A stretch of DNA of 64,000 nucleotides from Branchiostoma floridae (lineage: Eukaryota; Chordata; Leptocardii; Amphioxiformes; Branchiostomatidae). Shown piece after piece: positions 1 to 10,562 of this stretch. Below the pieces are notes generated by a model that was given only the letters and a program-made list of their open reading frames with translations, was not told where the DNA came from and searched no databases. Each line of letters begins with the position of its first letter. Position 1 is the stretch's first letter. The stretch is from NCBI RefSeq assembly GCF_000003815.2, contig NC_049987.1, positions 7,572,114-7,636,113 of the forward strand, in the 5' to 3' direction. A program made the translations under genes and the position numbers.

Positions 1-146
1 ACCTGAAGAAAACTTGTAGGTGATTCCCTGATTGGCTGGCAGCTGGTTAGATGTCAGCCAATCAGGGAAGTGAATATCTCAGGCCTCGAGCAATGCTCTA
101 GGTAGAACAGTATGCCAAAACCTAAAAGAAATTTGTACAAACTGAC

Positions 147-318
147 CTGCTCCATTCTCCACCAACAGCTTGACCATTTGGTAGTCGTTGTTCCTGGCGG
201 CGTAGTGTAGCGGACACAGCTTCTCCTCGTCTAGTTCGTTAATTTTCTTCCGCTTCAAATTGCCGGAAAAGCGGCTCAGCACTTTCTTCACAACCTCTTC
301 ATCCCCATCTCTGGCAGC
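147..318 (-). CDS. internal exon of an ankyrin-repeat protein (possibly TRPA1-like)
   Basis: This exon encodes 57 residues that read AARDGDEEVV at the start, LCPLHYAARNNDYQMVKLLV as a clear ankyrin repeat, and VENGA at the end. The acceptor is AG at 320-319 and the donor is G|GTCAGT at 147/146, giving phase 0 in and phase 1 out. It joins in frame to the exon at 5250-5561, so the product would read ...SLHQ-AARDGDEE..., a typical entry into an ankyrin array. Ankyrin repeats bind other proteins; nothing here identifies the partner. The LDEEKLCPLHYAAR pattern resembles the N-terminal repeats of invertebrate TRPA1-like channels as I remember them, but no membrane segment lies in the window, so that is only a suggestion. 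The rest of the gene lies off the left edge. Confidence 0.8.
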
Positions 319-445
319 CTACATCAAAAACAGAAATCATTGCTAAACTTTTGGAATGACATTTGTTCTTACAGACGCATTGACTTGAATCAGATGATTT
401 TCAAGTGCAGGGCTTAAAACAGTTTTTCCTTTCTACGTAATGCTA

Positions 446-649
446 GTTCACCTTATCAGTGGAGTAATGTATATCCGTTGCTTTTAAAAATGGGGTATTT
501 AGGCACATCAAGTCGATGGGTGGTAGTTTTAAGCTGCAATATCCTGAAAATATTGCAATTTGAAACTAACGTCTGTTAGGATATCCCCAAATACCCTGTT
601 TTTAATTTAAAAGCAAAGGATAACGGTTACCCAACGGATAAAGGTGAAC
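446..649. mobile_element. 204-bp MITE with TA target site
   Basis: The ends are inverted copies, GTTCACCTTA on the left and GTTCACCTTT read from the right. Further in, both arms carry TGCTTTTAAA and GGGTATTT blocks, so the whole element folds back. TA flanks it on both sides (444-445 and 650-651), as in Tc1/mariner-type insertions. It has no coding capacity. Confidence 0.7.
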
Positions 650-1429
650 TACATCATAGTACATGTAGCCTTATACCTGCACTGGAGCAGGTAACATGTA
701 TAATACCTGCTTCAGACACATCTGCGCTGCTGTTAGTGTTACAGAAAAGGTAGTGAATTTATGAAGTATGGATCCAGTTGGCAGTTGTTAAGAAACCATT
801 AAAAAAAATCTTGGTTTGTCCAAGGACGTTATATAGCATCCTTGATTTGTCATTTCACCCCCAGTGGTAAAATTCAGCGCAGCAAATAGAAACCTACAAA
901 CATACCCGGTGCATTGCTGGTGCAGGTTAGGTATTGGTACACATACGTTAATAACAGACTCTCGTACTACACCCATATTAGTTGTACATACAGAACTGTG
1001 GCATTTTGAGCGCTAGAATGTCAGCTTTAACACTTGCCAGGAGGCAGCTTAGCGTCATGGAAATATCTTATACCCCTAAGAAATGTCAAGACTTAGTTGA
1101 AGCCTGAAAACTAAATCTTTAATGGAACATATGACTACTTGTTTAAACTACTACACATAGTCCAAGAACCATAGTGGAAATCTTAAGAATCTATGAGAAA
1201 GGTCAACACTTAGCTGACATCTAGAAAGCAAAAAATTTGCAGTCAGTTCAAAGCCTTTCCTTATTTCATTTCAGACTGCACAAAGAAGACAAGAAAGCTC
1301 ACAAGCCTTGAACTTTGCTCACAACACCTGCTAACACACTGACTGTTTTAAAGGCTCCAGTCACTCCATGGTAGATTCCAGAAGTTCTTCAGGAGTTTTA
1401 AGCGATTGTTTTTACCTTACCTGAAGCAC

Positions 1430-2255
1430 CAAGTGGTGAATATCTACCTTCCCAGAATGCATCAATACACATCCAACAGTTCACACTCCAGATGGCTTAC
1501 TGTGGCCCACAATCATATGGATTTCTTATGTTACCTTTCAAAATACAGCATCTAGTACAATATTATCAGTATATTTTTGAATTCTTGAATTGTCAACAGA
1601 CTCAATTAGTCCACGAGAACGTCTTGATCTTTGGTACTTTCCTACAACTTTATAAATTGTGTGATAAACATTGATGCAATATTCAGGTCAAAAATTGTTC
1701 CCAAACTTCACCAAATAGCAGTGTTTTTCTCAAAACAGCATTAATTGATGATGCTATACTACTTGCGCATCGGATAAACACAAAAGCACTAAAAAGCACC
1801 CATGGAAAAGTAAAGAAAATGATATTTGTCGACAATAATTACAAAAACAATATATCAAATATAATTTTCTTTGCTTTCCCATGGGTGCTTTTTGGTGCAT
1901 TTGTGTTTTTCTGATGCGCAAGTGGTATGATATCATCAATCAATAGTATTATCAGAGAAACACTGCTGTTTGGTGAAGTTTGGGCACAATTTTTAACATG
2001 AATCTTTGCATCAATGTTTATCACATAATTTATTAAGTGTTGTACAAAAGTAACAAAAATCGACATTCTCATGGACCATTTGAGTCTGTTGACAATTAAA
2101 GAAAATAAAGATTTGCTGATAATATTGTACTAGATGCTGTATTTTGAAAGGTAACATAAGAAATCCATATGATTGTGGGCCACAGTAAGCCATCTGGGGT
2201 GTGTATTGTTGGATGTGTATTGATGCATTCTGGGAAGGTAGATAGGCACCACCTG
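1430..2255. mobile_element. 826-bp fold-back DNA transposon with 9-bp target duplication
   Basis: Two arms of about 400 bp (1430-1828 and 1856-2255) are inverted copies separated by 27 bp. Each arm contains the same readable segment (MAYCGPQSYGFLMLPFKIQ), which explains the two matching ORFs on opposite strands. The outer ends read CAAGTGGTG and CAGGTGGTG. The 9-bp sequence CTGAAGCAC flanks the element directly at 1421-1429 and 2256-2264. Long terminal inverted repeats with a 9-bp duplication fit a Mutator-like (MULE) non-autonomous element; the superfamily is an inference. Confidence 0.8.
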
Positions 2256-2364
2256 CTGAAGCACTTTCAAAAAATTCAGATGTCCAACTTACAGAGAGTG
2301 TTGAATGTACCCTCTGACATATTTGTTTTCTACACACACAAAATTTTTTATTTTAGACTGTTTA

Positions 2365-2731
2365 GGCCACACCAATTTAATTTCTTGGTTCACGGATTTT
2401 TTCGTAGAAAATATGGAGCGAGAGGGCGAAATAAAAATAAAAATAAAAATTGTAAAATGGTTGGGGTAAAGGTAACGACTAATCCAAAACATAAAGAAAA
2501 AAAGTTTTCAGCGTGAAAAAAGTACAAAAACACTATTATTGTACAGTAACAGCACCTGTACCCACACTTTAAGGAGCTTATAATATAAAGGCCAATTTGC
2601 TACCCCAGAAAGTTGGTAAATGGTTTCATTAATGGTGAAAATTTGCTGGGTGGTAATTTTTATTTTTATTTTTTTTTCCAAAAAATAGGAGCGAGCGAAT
2701 CCGTGAACCAAGAAATTAAATTGGTGTGGCC
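2365..2731. mobile_element. Harbinger-like MITE, 367 bp
   Basis: The termini are perfect 34-bp inverted repeats starting GGCCACACCAATTTAATTTC (2365-2398 and 2698-2731). The insertion is flanked by TTA at 2362-2364 and 2732-2734, the 3-bp target typical of PIF/Harbinger transposons. The interior contains A/T-rich TAAAAA arrays. No transposase is encoded. Confidence 0.75.
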
Positions 2732-5249
2732 TTACCAAAAAATTTTGGTATAAGAAAATTCTAGCAATGACAAGGTAGACTATTCATAAAGTTATATGCA
2801 TGTTGAAATTTGAATACAATGTATTACTGATAACTATAGAATAGCACACAACTGCAATTTGCTAAGTCAGGACTGAGAACTATTTTGGCTTGAATCCAAG
2901 GACAAAGCCCTACAATTACAGCACAACTGTTCAGTGATTCTTCCAAGTGGAATGCAATTGAAAGGAAGACTATGCTTCTTGATTCTATTTCTGATCAATT
3001 ATTCATGACAATTGAACGGACATAACACAATCTACATAATGTATTTGCAAAATTATGAGCAATGGATTACATATAACCTAGGCCACAGGGCACTTAGGTC
3101 TACATATTCTGTAAATTTTCAGACTGTTTGTCAATACAAATTTTGCTAATGGTTTCCTTTAAATAACAGGTCAAACAGATATACCGAGCACTCAAGATGA
3201 TTAGATACAGCCACAGGTTATAATGGGGATTATTCACATGATGACAAAAACAGCTTAACTGGGCTTATGCTTATCTGCATTCTTGTACATCTTTATATGA
3301 AACAAACTGTTTTCAATCATTTCTAATTGAACACCTGTCATTACGCTATTTAGTATTTTCTCTGGATTGTCTCTTCTCCTATTTGCAATTTGAAACCACC
3401 TGCAACTGCAAACACTGACTTGATGTACTATGTACATTATTCTTCAAATGTGACACATTTGATTGTGAAATTGTTAGCCTCGTCCAAATATTGTCCTATC
3501 TACTTTGCACAGATTAAATCAGCATATCTTTCCGGTAATTTTCTTTGATGTTTAAATACTAAAATGTGTTTACATATTTGTCTTGCCCTTGTTGCTGTAC
3601 AAAGCATCCACAAGCATGCCTATACAATAGCCAAGGCTATCTCCAAGATCTGTCCATTCATTGCAGGAGGGATAAAACTTTGATCCGGTCCGTAACAAAA
3701 ATCTGAATTCATGACATGAATTGATGAAAGTGTACTTTTGTGAGCTTATAACGACAGATTTGGTAATGAAAATCAACAACATGGGCCCCAAAATAATGTG
3801 AAGGAAAGAAAACAATACAATTCTAAAGGTAAAGACAATGATATGGTGACAGTACCACCTTAGTTTGTTTAGGGACAGGTTCTTATATTTACCGCCATGC
3901 CTTTTGGACTCCCAAAGCAAATTTGTCAGGGGTGTTTTTCACTGGTTACTATGGACTCAGCACATTTTTGTTGAGTCACTGATGGGTTACAACAAAACAT
4001 ACTAAGTACCCGCATTCACTCTTAAAATGCATATGATTAAGTATGTCAACAATCAAGGATGCTTCGGAAAAAAAATATTCTATAGCTTACAGGGTGGGGA
4101 AAGCTACATGTGTACTAGGCCATACTTCAAAGAAAGCCTCTTGGAATTCTCATTCACAATGTGTGAATAGAGTGGAAAAATAACTGAAAAACGAATGCCT
4201 GAAAATCATTGGGTAACTCACATTTCCCACTTCAATTCACTTCTAAGTTGCAATGTGAATGCCGGAGGTAAAATGTAACAGGTGGGAATGTAAAACATAA
4301 CAGGTGGAACTAACGGTACGGTGGAAACAGGTTTGTCTCCAGCTTTAAATTAAAGTCCCAGTCTGTGGGAGCCCATATTGTAAATTTTTAGTGTGAAATC
4401 TTTCATTTTGATTCAAGATTAGGAAAATACATTTTCATCAATTTCATGTTGCGACATTTACCCATTTTTGGGACAGATGAGATGAAATTTTGTCCATCAA
4501 AACAAGCAAATTTCCATCCTGGCATGGAGGAATGGGTCCTGGAGACAGGCCTGGGCTCACGCAACTGACATGTTCAAATACAGGGAAAATGAGTTACAGT
4601 AATGCAAATGTAAAAATAACTAAAATGAAATGATGGCATAGAATGTTTTGGGTCATTGTAAAATAAGATAGATGTTCAGCAGAGCATTGAAAATAATTGC
4701 ATTTTATTTTTCAAATTTTGTTTTATGGAAAAGCTAAAAATCACAGTCTGTGGACAGACAACTTGAGTTGACCATGGGTTATCCAAGCTACGATATAAAT
4801 TATCATCGAAAATTATAAATTATCATTGAAAAATCATAAGTGAAAACGATCATAAACAGGAATCCATAAATCATTTCTTTGTATTGTAATGATGATATAA
4901 CGTTACTGATATAATGTAACTGACATCAAAGAAACATGTACTAAAACTATTACAACAAACAACCCAAACACTAGCCTTAGCTGACTGCGCAACACAATAC
5001 AACACAATGTAAACAACACCAGACTAATAAGATTTTTCCCACACAAATTTGGACCAACAATCCAAATAAAAAAAAATCCACAAATATGGCAATCGCGGGA
5101 CTTTACGAAGCCAGTCTAGCTACCGTATGGAAACTAATAACATCCATGTTACGTGTGACATGTGTCACAAACTTGGAAAGGACAATACAACATGTAAAAA
5201 CACCGTTATGTTCAGGTATGGTGAGGATGTGGGGAGGGGGGCAACGTAC

Positions 5250-5561
5250 CTGGTGTAGAGAGATGTTCAGGGCTTCCGCGCTCTCCCACCGCCTCAACCC
5301 TCCGTCTGGCTCCCTCTCGGGCCCAGGAGGCCTGGGATCATCGATGTCGACCACGGCCGGCTTGCCGGGCGACTCCTGCAGCTCCATGGCGCCGTTTTCC
5401 AGCCCGGCCAGGTCCCCCTTTAGCGTGTAGGACCCCGACATGTTGTGAGGCCAAGCGCCTGGTACGGCGGACGGGTACACGATCTCTACCGGGGGGAGTT
5501 CCGGACTAACCTCGCCAGGGGTCACACGGTTTCCCGATCCTCCCGTGCTCGGCCTACTCAT
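5250..5561 (-). CDS. first coding exon of the ankyrin-repeat protein
   Basis: The exon encodes 104 residues from ATG (5561-5559), beginning MSRPSTGGSG and ending with ESAEALNISLHQ. It ends exactly on a codon at the donor CAG|GTACGT (5250/5249). The segment is rich in Pro, Gly, Glu and Asp and has no domain I recognise, as expected of a disordered N-terminus ahead of ankyrin repeats. The start is the first ATG in a frame that stays open upstream to about 5627, so a further upstream coding exon cannot be excluded. The join to the exon at 318-147 is in phase 0. Its promoter region faces that of the EF-hand gene, divergently, about 1.35 kb away. Confidence 0.72.
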
Positions 5562-6915
5562 CAGCCTGAAACGGTCCACGATGATCTGTGGTATCTGTGA
5601 GTGCTTACATGCCCGTAAATTATTCACCAGGACCTGCTATATTGTTTGCCATCAGGGCGTGTCCAGTCCGTGTAAAGGTGTTTTTGTGTACTACAGGTCA
5701 TCTCCAGGTAGCGAAGATACCTCATTTGCATACGGACGATGTGGTTCAACTTCATCTTGGCCACGCCCACTTTTCTTTGTGATGATACTCGAAGTACAAA
5801 AATTGAAAAAGTGGACGTTTTATTTGCAAAAAGCTGCAGGAAGAATATTTTGTCGCAGAAGTTAATCATTCTATGAGCTTGGTTGACGAAGAATTCAATG
5901 ACAATAGATTTTATTACTGTGACGTTATTAGCGTTGAAAGAACTTTCACCATGCTAGTTTCGGTTCAATGTCACCGGTTTGCGTATGGCAACATGTGGAC
6001 TTTTTAAAGGCGCATAGTTGTAATTTTTACACTTAGCCTAAAAAACGTCGAGCAAAATACACCCCTTTTCTAAATTAGTTTTTAGGCCTTCTTAGAATCT
6101 AAGATTGCCAATACTTCACTTTTTAAAGGAGGCTTAAAAAATAATTCTTTAAAAGTGGCGGGTGTGTTGACGAAAAACAAAACTTGGTCAAAACTACGCC
6201 ACCAATTCTAATCATAACTGATACCATTGCACCGAAATATTTCAGGACTCACTGGACTCTCAAGCGAACTACAACGTTAGTCCCCAGAGATCAGACGGAA
6301 TCCTGGAATGCCTTCAACCCCGTATTGTAGATTTAACGTTACTAGGACATGTAGGAAGAGGTAACGTTAACGTTATTACAAGAATGTATCACACAACGTT
6401 AACGATTATTGTCTATTGGGAAATTTAGATCAATGACTATCTGTATGTTGGGATCTTGTCTGTTTTGGATATATCATGACACGCCTATACAGCCCAAATT
6501 AGTCATTCTGGTCACCCGGCCCCGACAACATAATAACGGACATAGTTTTATGGGAACAAAATAAATGTTGTGCACTGTGTACTAGGCGATTCATGCAACT
6601 AATGTGAGAGGATATCATTTTATCTGACCTCGCCCTAAATAGTACTCACCATTGATTAAAATACCCGTTCCGTTAGATGTACACCAAATCACCTGAGGCC
6701 CATAAGCTGTCGTGCTTACACAAATCGCAAGAAGCGCTGCTGCACAGTCATCATTTTGTTGACCCGGAAGTGATGCTGTGACACCGAATACACCAGCAAC
6801 AGCAACAGGTGTCTCCTTGGGTGCTTAAAACTCTCTGAAGTTTTGTACTCCAAAAAGCAAACGGTACAGCTACCTCAAAACAGTGATGGTGTCCACGAGA
6901 TAGCAGTAAGAAAAC
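5562..6915. promoter_or_regulatory. divergent intergenic region between the ankyrin and EF-hand genes
   Basis: This 1.35-kb gap separates two divergent start codons and must contain both 5' ends. Visible sites are an octamer ATTTGCAT at 5724-5731, on the ankyrin side, and an ETS-type CCGGAAGTG at 6764-6772, about 150 bp before the EF-hand start. No TATA box was seen near either start. Site assignments are by consensus only. Confidence 0.4.
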
Positions 6916-6918
6916 ATG
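6916..6918 (+). CDS. EF-hand gene exon 1 coding part: only the ATG
   Basis: The start codon is followed directly by the donor GTAAGT at 6919, so exon 1 contributes only Met. The choice is supported by the next exon, which opens with GGT AAC CAG and completes a myristoylation-type MGN start. Confidence 0.75.
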
Positions 6919-9863
6919 GTAAGTAGAGCAGTACAGTTGTGGTCGTGTACTGTCAATTTATCTTAGTAAAAAAGGTAAGTGTCAAGTAGCGGATTACTAT
7001 GCATGCATATGCGCGGACTTGGAGGAAACCTATTACGTTATAAACCGTTAACAGTAAGAAAAGTCTGTGATTATGATATTTGTGTTCCTTTATCGCTCCC
7101 AGGGTAACCAGGGATCTGTCTTGAGCGAGGAGAAGCTACAGGAGCTGGAGAAGGCCACAAATTGTAAGCCGTACTTCTACTTCGGGTTTACGGAAAAGCC
7201 TGGGCCCAGCAGGCTAGCCTGCAGGGTAGCCAGCCTATCCTTTTTGGGCCCCAAGGGTAGGCATGGGGGTTGCAATTCTACCCATTCAGATGCCCTTAAT
7301 GCATGGGGTTTGGGCCCCCAATGGAATTTCCTTGAAGGAAAACTGTGTCAATGGTAATCCCAGCTGTGGGTGGACTGGATGGAACACGACAGCTAATCAT
7401 ATTAATGGGGGAATGGGGGTGAGGAAATTATAATAAGCAATCAACAATCAGTATCTACTACAGGAACCCTCAGTTACTTAATAACATGGACAAGATACTC
7501 CTGTATTCCCTACATGTGGCTGCATTGCCAGTCAGTCCCATGTAGTACAAGGAATATGCTGTCTATCAGTCACATATCCTGCACATAAGAAAGGAACAAC
7601 ACAGACAGCACTACTAGTTGTACATCATACAGTACAAACACACACTCACAGCATGCACACACAAACTTTTTTTTGTAAACAAACGATTATTGATACACTC
7701 CTTCAAAGCGTGAGACATCTGTTTTGAATTTGATGTTGACTTGTTCCCCATCCTAGTATTCTTTGTTTCACCTAGTACAGTTACCCCTTCCCTTCAATCT
7801 TAACATTCCCAGTATTTTCTGTTGTATAATTGGAATTTAGTATGATTGTTTTCTTACAGACTTGGATGAGCTGTTCATTGCAAGCCCAGCAATATGATCA
7901 ACTGTTACATTTCCCCCATCCCAGCCCCATCCCACCCACAGCTGGAATTGTCACTGACCCAGTTTTTACTAAGAAAAAAAAAACTGCAGCTACAGGCCAA
8001 ACCCCATGCATAGCCTTGGGGCCCCCAAAAGGTAGTCTTTCAGGCTAGCCAGCCCAGCTCCTGGGCCCAGGCTTTTCCGTAAACCCTTCTACTTCTAGCT
8101 GTAGAAACTGCTCTTAAGTCTTCCAGCTTTATTTTGATTACCAAAGTTTTTATGGCTGTAATGTTATATTGTTACGCTACTTTTGAGAGATTTCTCCAGA
8201 ATAATAGCTGCTCTGACCTGGTTGTTTTCTTGCAGTCAGTGCTAAAGAAATTACGAAGATTCTGAAGAGATATGGAGCCTTGGACAGTTCACCCAATGGG
8301 GAAGAGGGTAAATGTTGAAATGATAATATTGTTGATATCAATTGTACAAATGGTTTGCAGTAGTTTCCTGTTGACAAAGTTATCTTGCCTGCAACAGCTT
8401 TGGCATTTCTATTCATTTTTGTTTGCCTAATCTTGTGTACCGTTTATTGTATATTATATTGTTCAGTGGTTTACTGTTCTGACCTTTGTATTTCATTTAC
8501 TTACTTATTTCTTTTTCAACAATCTTCAGGAATTCCTATAACCAAATTCCTGAACATCCCTGAGGTGGTTGGGAATCCCATCATGCCGTGCGTGTTTGCC
8601 AAGTTCAGTGGCCCACGGGGTGGTAACCTCGGACCTGAACCGTTCCTCCTGCTTTTCTCCATGTTACATCCAGATCAGCCAATGGACAAGAAGCAAAAGT
8701 GTGAGTAATTTGATTTGATAATTTGTTCGAGTCAATCTGAGAGCATAATTTTCTGTATCATCACTGAACTCAGAAAAGACTCTACTAACTTCATGTGCTA
8801 ACATATGTGTGCAGTATTTTATTGGTATTTGTTTTGCTCTTAGCTGATATGGGAAAGAAAATTCCCAACAGTCCTTAGACGCTTTACCTGACTCCCCGTG
8901 CTAGCGGACATGAGATCGAGAGGTCATGGGTTCGATTCCTGGCATTCCTCGCTAGACATTGTGTCCTTGGGAAAGGTACTTTCCTCATTCCACCCAGGTG
9001 TAAAATGAGTACCTGACTTAAAAGGCGATGAAGGAAAGGGATGAGCTCTGCCTTCCAATATCGTGCCCTAGACACACTCTGAAAGGCTCCCTTCATCTTT
9101 ACCTTATATCTAACTGTGACAACTTTTTACCCTGCTCCCTGTCATTCCCCAGTTGCGTTTGACATGCTGGATGTGGACAGCCAGGACCAGCTGGGGTTTG
9201 AGGAGCTGTTCAGCCTGTACAAGCTGCTGTACAGCCCTGCGCTGTCTGACCAGAAGATCTCCCACCTGACTGCACAGGTGCTGTTCCGGGACGACCTGGC
9301 CACGCCTGGTTACATCAACTTTGACGAGTTCTGCCAGGTGGGTTGAAATGTTATGACAAAACTTAAACTTTACCATATCAACAATAGTAACCGACACTAG
9401 TGTTTGCCAGAAAAAGTTAAGTCTTGTCATAATGCCATTTACCAACACAGATGAACTTTCATTTTGTCATGACGATGAAAGATCATTTGCATACGATAGC
9501 GGCATTTTAAAATGTTTCTGACACGAAAATATGATTACCTTTAATTGATGTTCAATTTGATGAATAACCTTCTGATATTGGTGAACATGGACCCAGACAA
9601 ATCATACTCCAGGTCTTATTCCTACCTCTAGGCAATCAAATTCAGAATTTGAGGCCATGACTCCCTAGAATATTCTTTCTGGTAGGAAACAACAAATGTT
9701 TTGTAGTTGTCTGTAATCATGATTATTATACACTGTATGATGGGCACTTTGGGCACTAAAGAAAGTCTTGATGATGTAATAATTGACTTGTCTCATTTCC
9801 TTCCAGCTTGTTCCAGTGTCAGAAATCAAGAGCAGACTGACAGTGCAGCTGCAGCTGTCCTGA
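6916..9863 (+). CDS. EF-hand protein of the calcineurin B / CHP family (complete, six exons)
   Basis: The joined exons (6916-6918, 7103-7163, 8236-8307, 8530-8700, 9153-9337, 9807-9863) give 549 nt and 182 residues with consistent phases and a TGA stop. The N-terminus MGNQGS fits the N-myristoylation rule (Gly2, Ser6), as in calcineurin B and CHP proteins. The LSEEKLQELEKATNFSAKEI segment matches the family's opening helix. One EF-hand loop is well formed at residues 109-120 (DVDSQDQLGFEE; Asp1, Asp3, Glu12). A second at 150-161 keeps Asp1 and Glu12 but has Ala and Pro inside, so it probably does not bind calcium. The end, EFCQLVPVSEIKSRL, aligns with the C-terminal tail of calcineurin B. The probable role is a membrane-anchored calcium sensor or regulatory subunit; the exact orthologue is not resolved. 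Confidence 0.85.
7103..7163 (+). CDS. EF-hand gene exon 2
   Basis: It encodes residues 2-21 (GNQGSVLSEEKLQELEKATN) and ends in phase 1 at T|GTAAGC. A 903-bp transposon begins 20 bp after this donor. Confidence 0.85.
7184..8086. mobile_element. 903-bp non-autonomous DNA transposon with 9-bp target duplication
   Basis: The ends are 26-bp perfect inverted repeats beginning GGGTTTACGGAAAAGCCTGG, followed by further inverted homology (GGGGCCCCAAGG and CATGGGG blocks). TTCTACTTC flanks it on both sides (7175-7183 and 8087-8095). The interior has no transposase, only low-complexity CACACA and poly-A tracts. The 9-bp duplication suggests a Mutator- or Merlin-type element; which one is not settled. 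It occupies most of intron 2 of the EF-hand gene. Confidence 0.8.
8236..8307 (+). CDS. EF-hand gene exon 3
   Basis: It encodes the rest of Phe22 and residues 23-45 (SAKEITKILKRYGALDSSPN then GEE). The acceptor is TTGCAG at 8230-8235 and the donor is G|GTAAAT. The normal first EF-hand loop of the family is degenerate here. Confidence 0.85.
8530..8700 (+). CDS. EF-hand gene exon 4
   Basis: It encodes residues 46-102 including GIPITKFLNIPEVVGNPIMP. This matches the IPELAINPL region of calcineurin B-like proteins. The donor is T|GTGAGT. Confidence 0.9.
8890..9096 (+). mobile_element. tRNA-derived SINE-like repeat
   Basis: A perfect pol III B box (GGTTCGATTCC) lies at 8929-8939. It is followed by a non-tRNA body with the TGTCCTTGGGAAAGG and CCACCCAGGTGTAAAATGAG blocks that I associate with SINEs of marine invertebrates. 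The 8-bp sequence CTTTACCT flanks it directly at 8882-8889 and 9097-9104, a plausible target duplication. The A box is degenerate, so this copy is probably inactive. It sits in intron 4 of the EF-hand gene. Confidence 0.6.
9153..9337 (+). CDS. EF-hand gene exon 5
   Basis: It encodes residues 103-164, which carry both remaining EF-hand loops and the linking helix FEELFSLYKLLYSPALSDQK. It ends in phase 0 at CAG|GTGGGT. Confidence 0.92.
9807..9863 (+). CDS. EF-hand gene exon 6, C-terminus
   Basis: It encodes LVPVSEIKSRLTVQLQLS and a TGA stop. The acceptor is TTCCAG at 9801-9806. It matches the KVDVEQKMSIRF tail region of calcineurin B in position and pattern. Confidence 0.82.
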   Translation, partial: LVPVSEIKSRLTVQLQLS

Positions 9864-9901
9864 CATTCCTTCTGTTTTGTTCTGTGGGCTTCCTGTAGTA
9901 T

Positions 9902-9907
9902 TTTATT
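9902..9907 (-). terminator. candidate poly(A) signal of CHMP3
   Basis: AATAAA on the minus strand, about 545 nt after the CHMP3 stop and only 38 nt beyond the stop codon of the converging EF-hand gene. It is the nearest canonical hexamer I found. Confidence 0.4.
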
Positions 9908-10449
9908 TTACTTATCCGAAAGCACACTGACATCCTCATGTTATTCAAGACAATTTCAGTGATCATGTATGTGGTATATTTACACGTGAGGCAACCTACA
10001 TCATTCTAACTCAAGAATTGACAAAAATTACTGTGCAACAATCAGACAAATACTGTAATTTCATAGTATCTAAAGTCATCATATGAACACTGTTTTACAA
10101 GTGACAAAAACACTAGATCTCTGTAAACCGCATGATGCTGGATAGATAGTGTTTGAAACTATGATGTTTTTGTGTGGTAAATGTGGAGAAGAAACCTGTG
10201 TAACGTTAAAAATATGTTATAAGATCTTTTAACTAAGACAAATTCACATTGTATGCCAACTTTTGCAAAATACATTTGTGAATTGTGAGCGCTTTCAAAG
10301 ATTTGATGCTACCATGTGGTCAGAAATTTGTATGTACTACATATTTTGTAAAAAAATTGAAAAAAGATGTGTCTTTATAGGACTAAGGAATTCTATTTTT
10401 TGCTACAGTGTGTCATCTACTAGTAGAATATAAAGCATTCTGTATTGCT

Positions 10450-10562
10450 TCAGTCATTTGCTGCTGTTTTCTCTTTCTGTTCTTGTGTTGAGGCGGCATC
10501 CTCCGCTTTACTCCCATCACTTAGCTCACCACTTACTACTGCCGGTGCCTTCCCAAGGGCTC
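10450..10562 (-). CDS. CHMP3: CHMP3 exon 6, C-terminus
   Basis: It encodes the rest of Gly181 plus ALGKAPAVVSGELSDGSKAE and an acidic/Gln-rich end, then TGA at 10452-10450. The acceptor is TTGTAG. The tail is shorter and less acidic than in the human protein. Confidence 0.9.

Larger units (their letters stand above)
319..5249 (-). other. intron of the ankyrin gene, carrying several transposons
   Basis: No further exon with ankyrin coding was recognised between the two exons, although a short one could be missed. The intron holds a TA-flanked MITE (446-649), an 826-bp fold-back element (1430-2255) and a Harbinger-like MITE (2365-2731). The stretch from 2750 to 5249 is AT-rich and shows no structure I could identify. 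Confidence 0.6.

Noticed and set aside
1492-1674. 60-codon frame matching a minus-strand frame at 2011-2337
   Set aside because: The match is explained by the inverted arms of the fold-back transposon, not by a duplicated gene.
5086-5430. 114-codon plus-strand frame
   Set aside because: Antisense shadow of the ankyrin gene's first exon, whose splice phase and neighbour support the minus strand.
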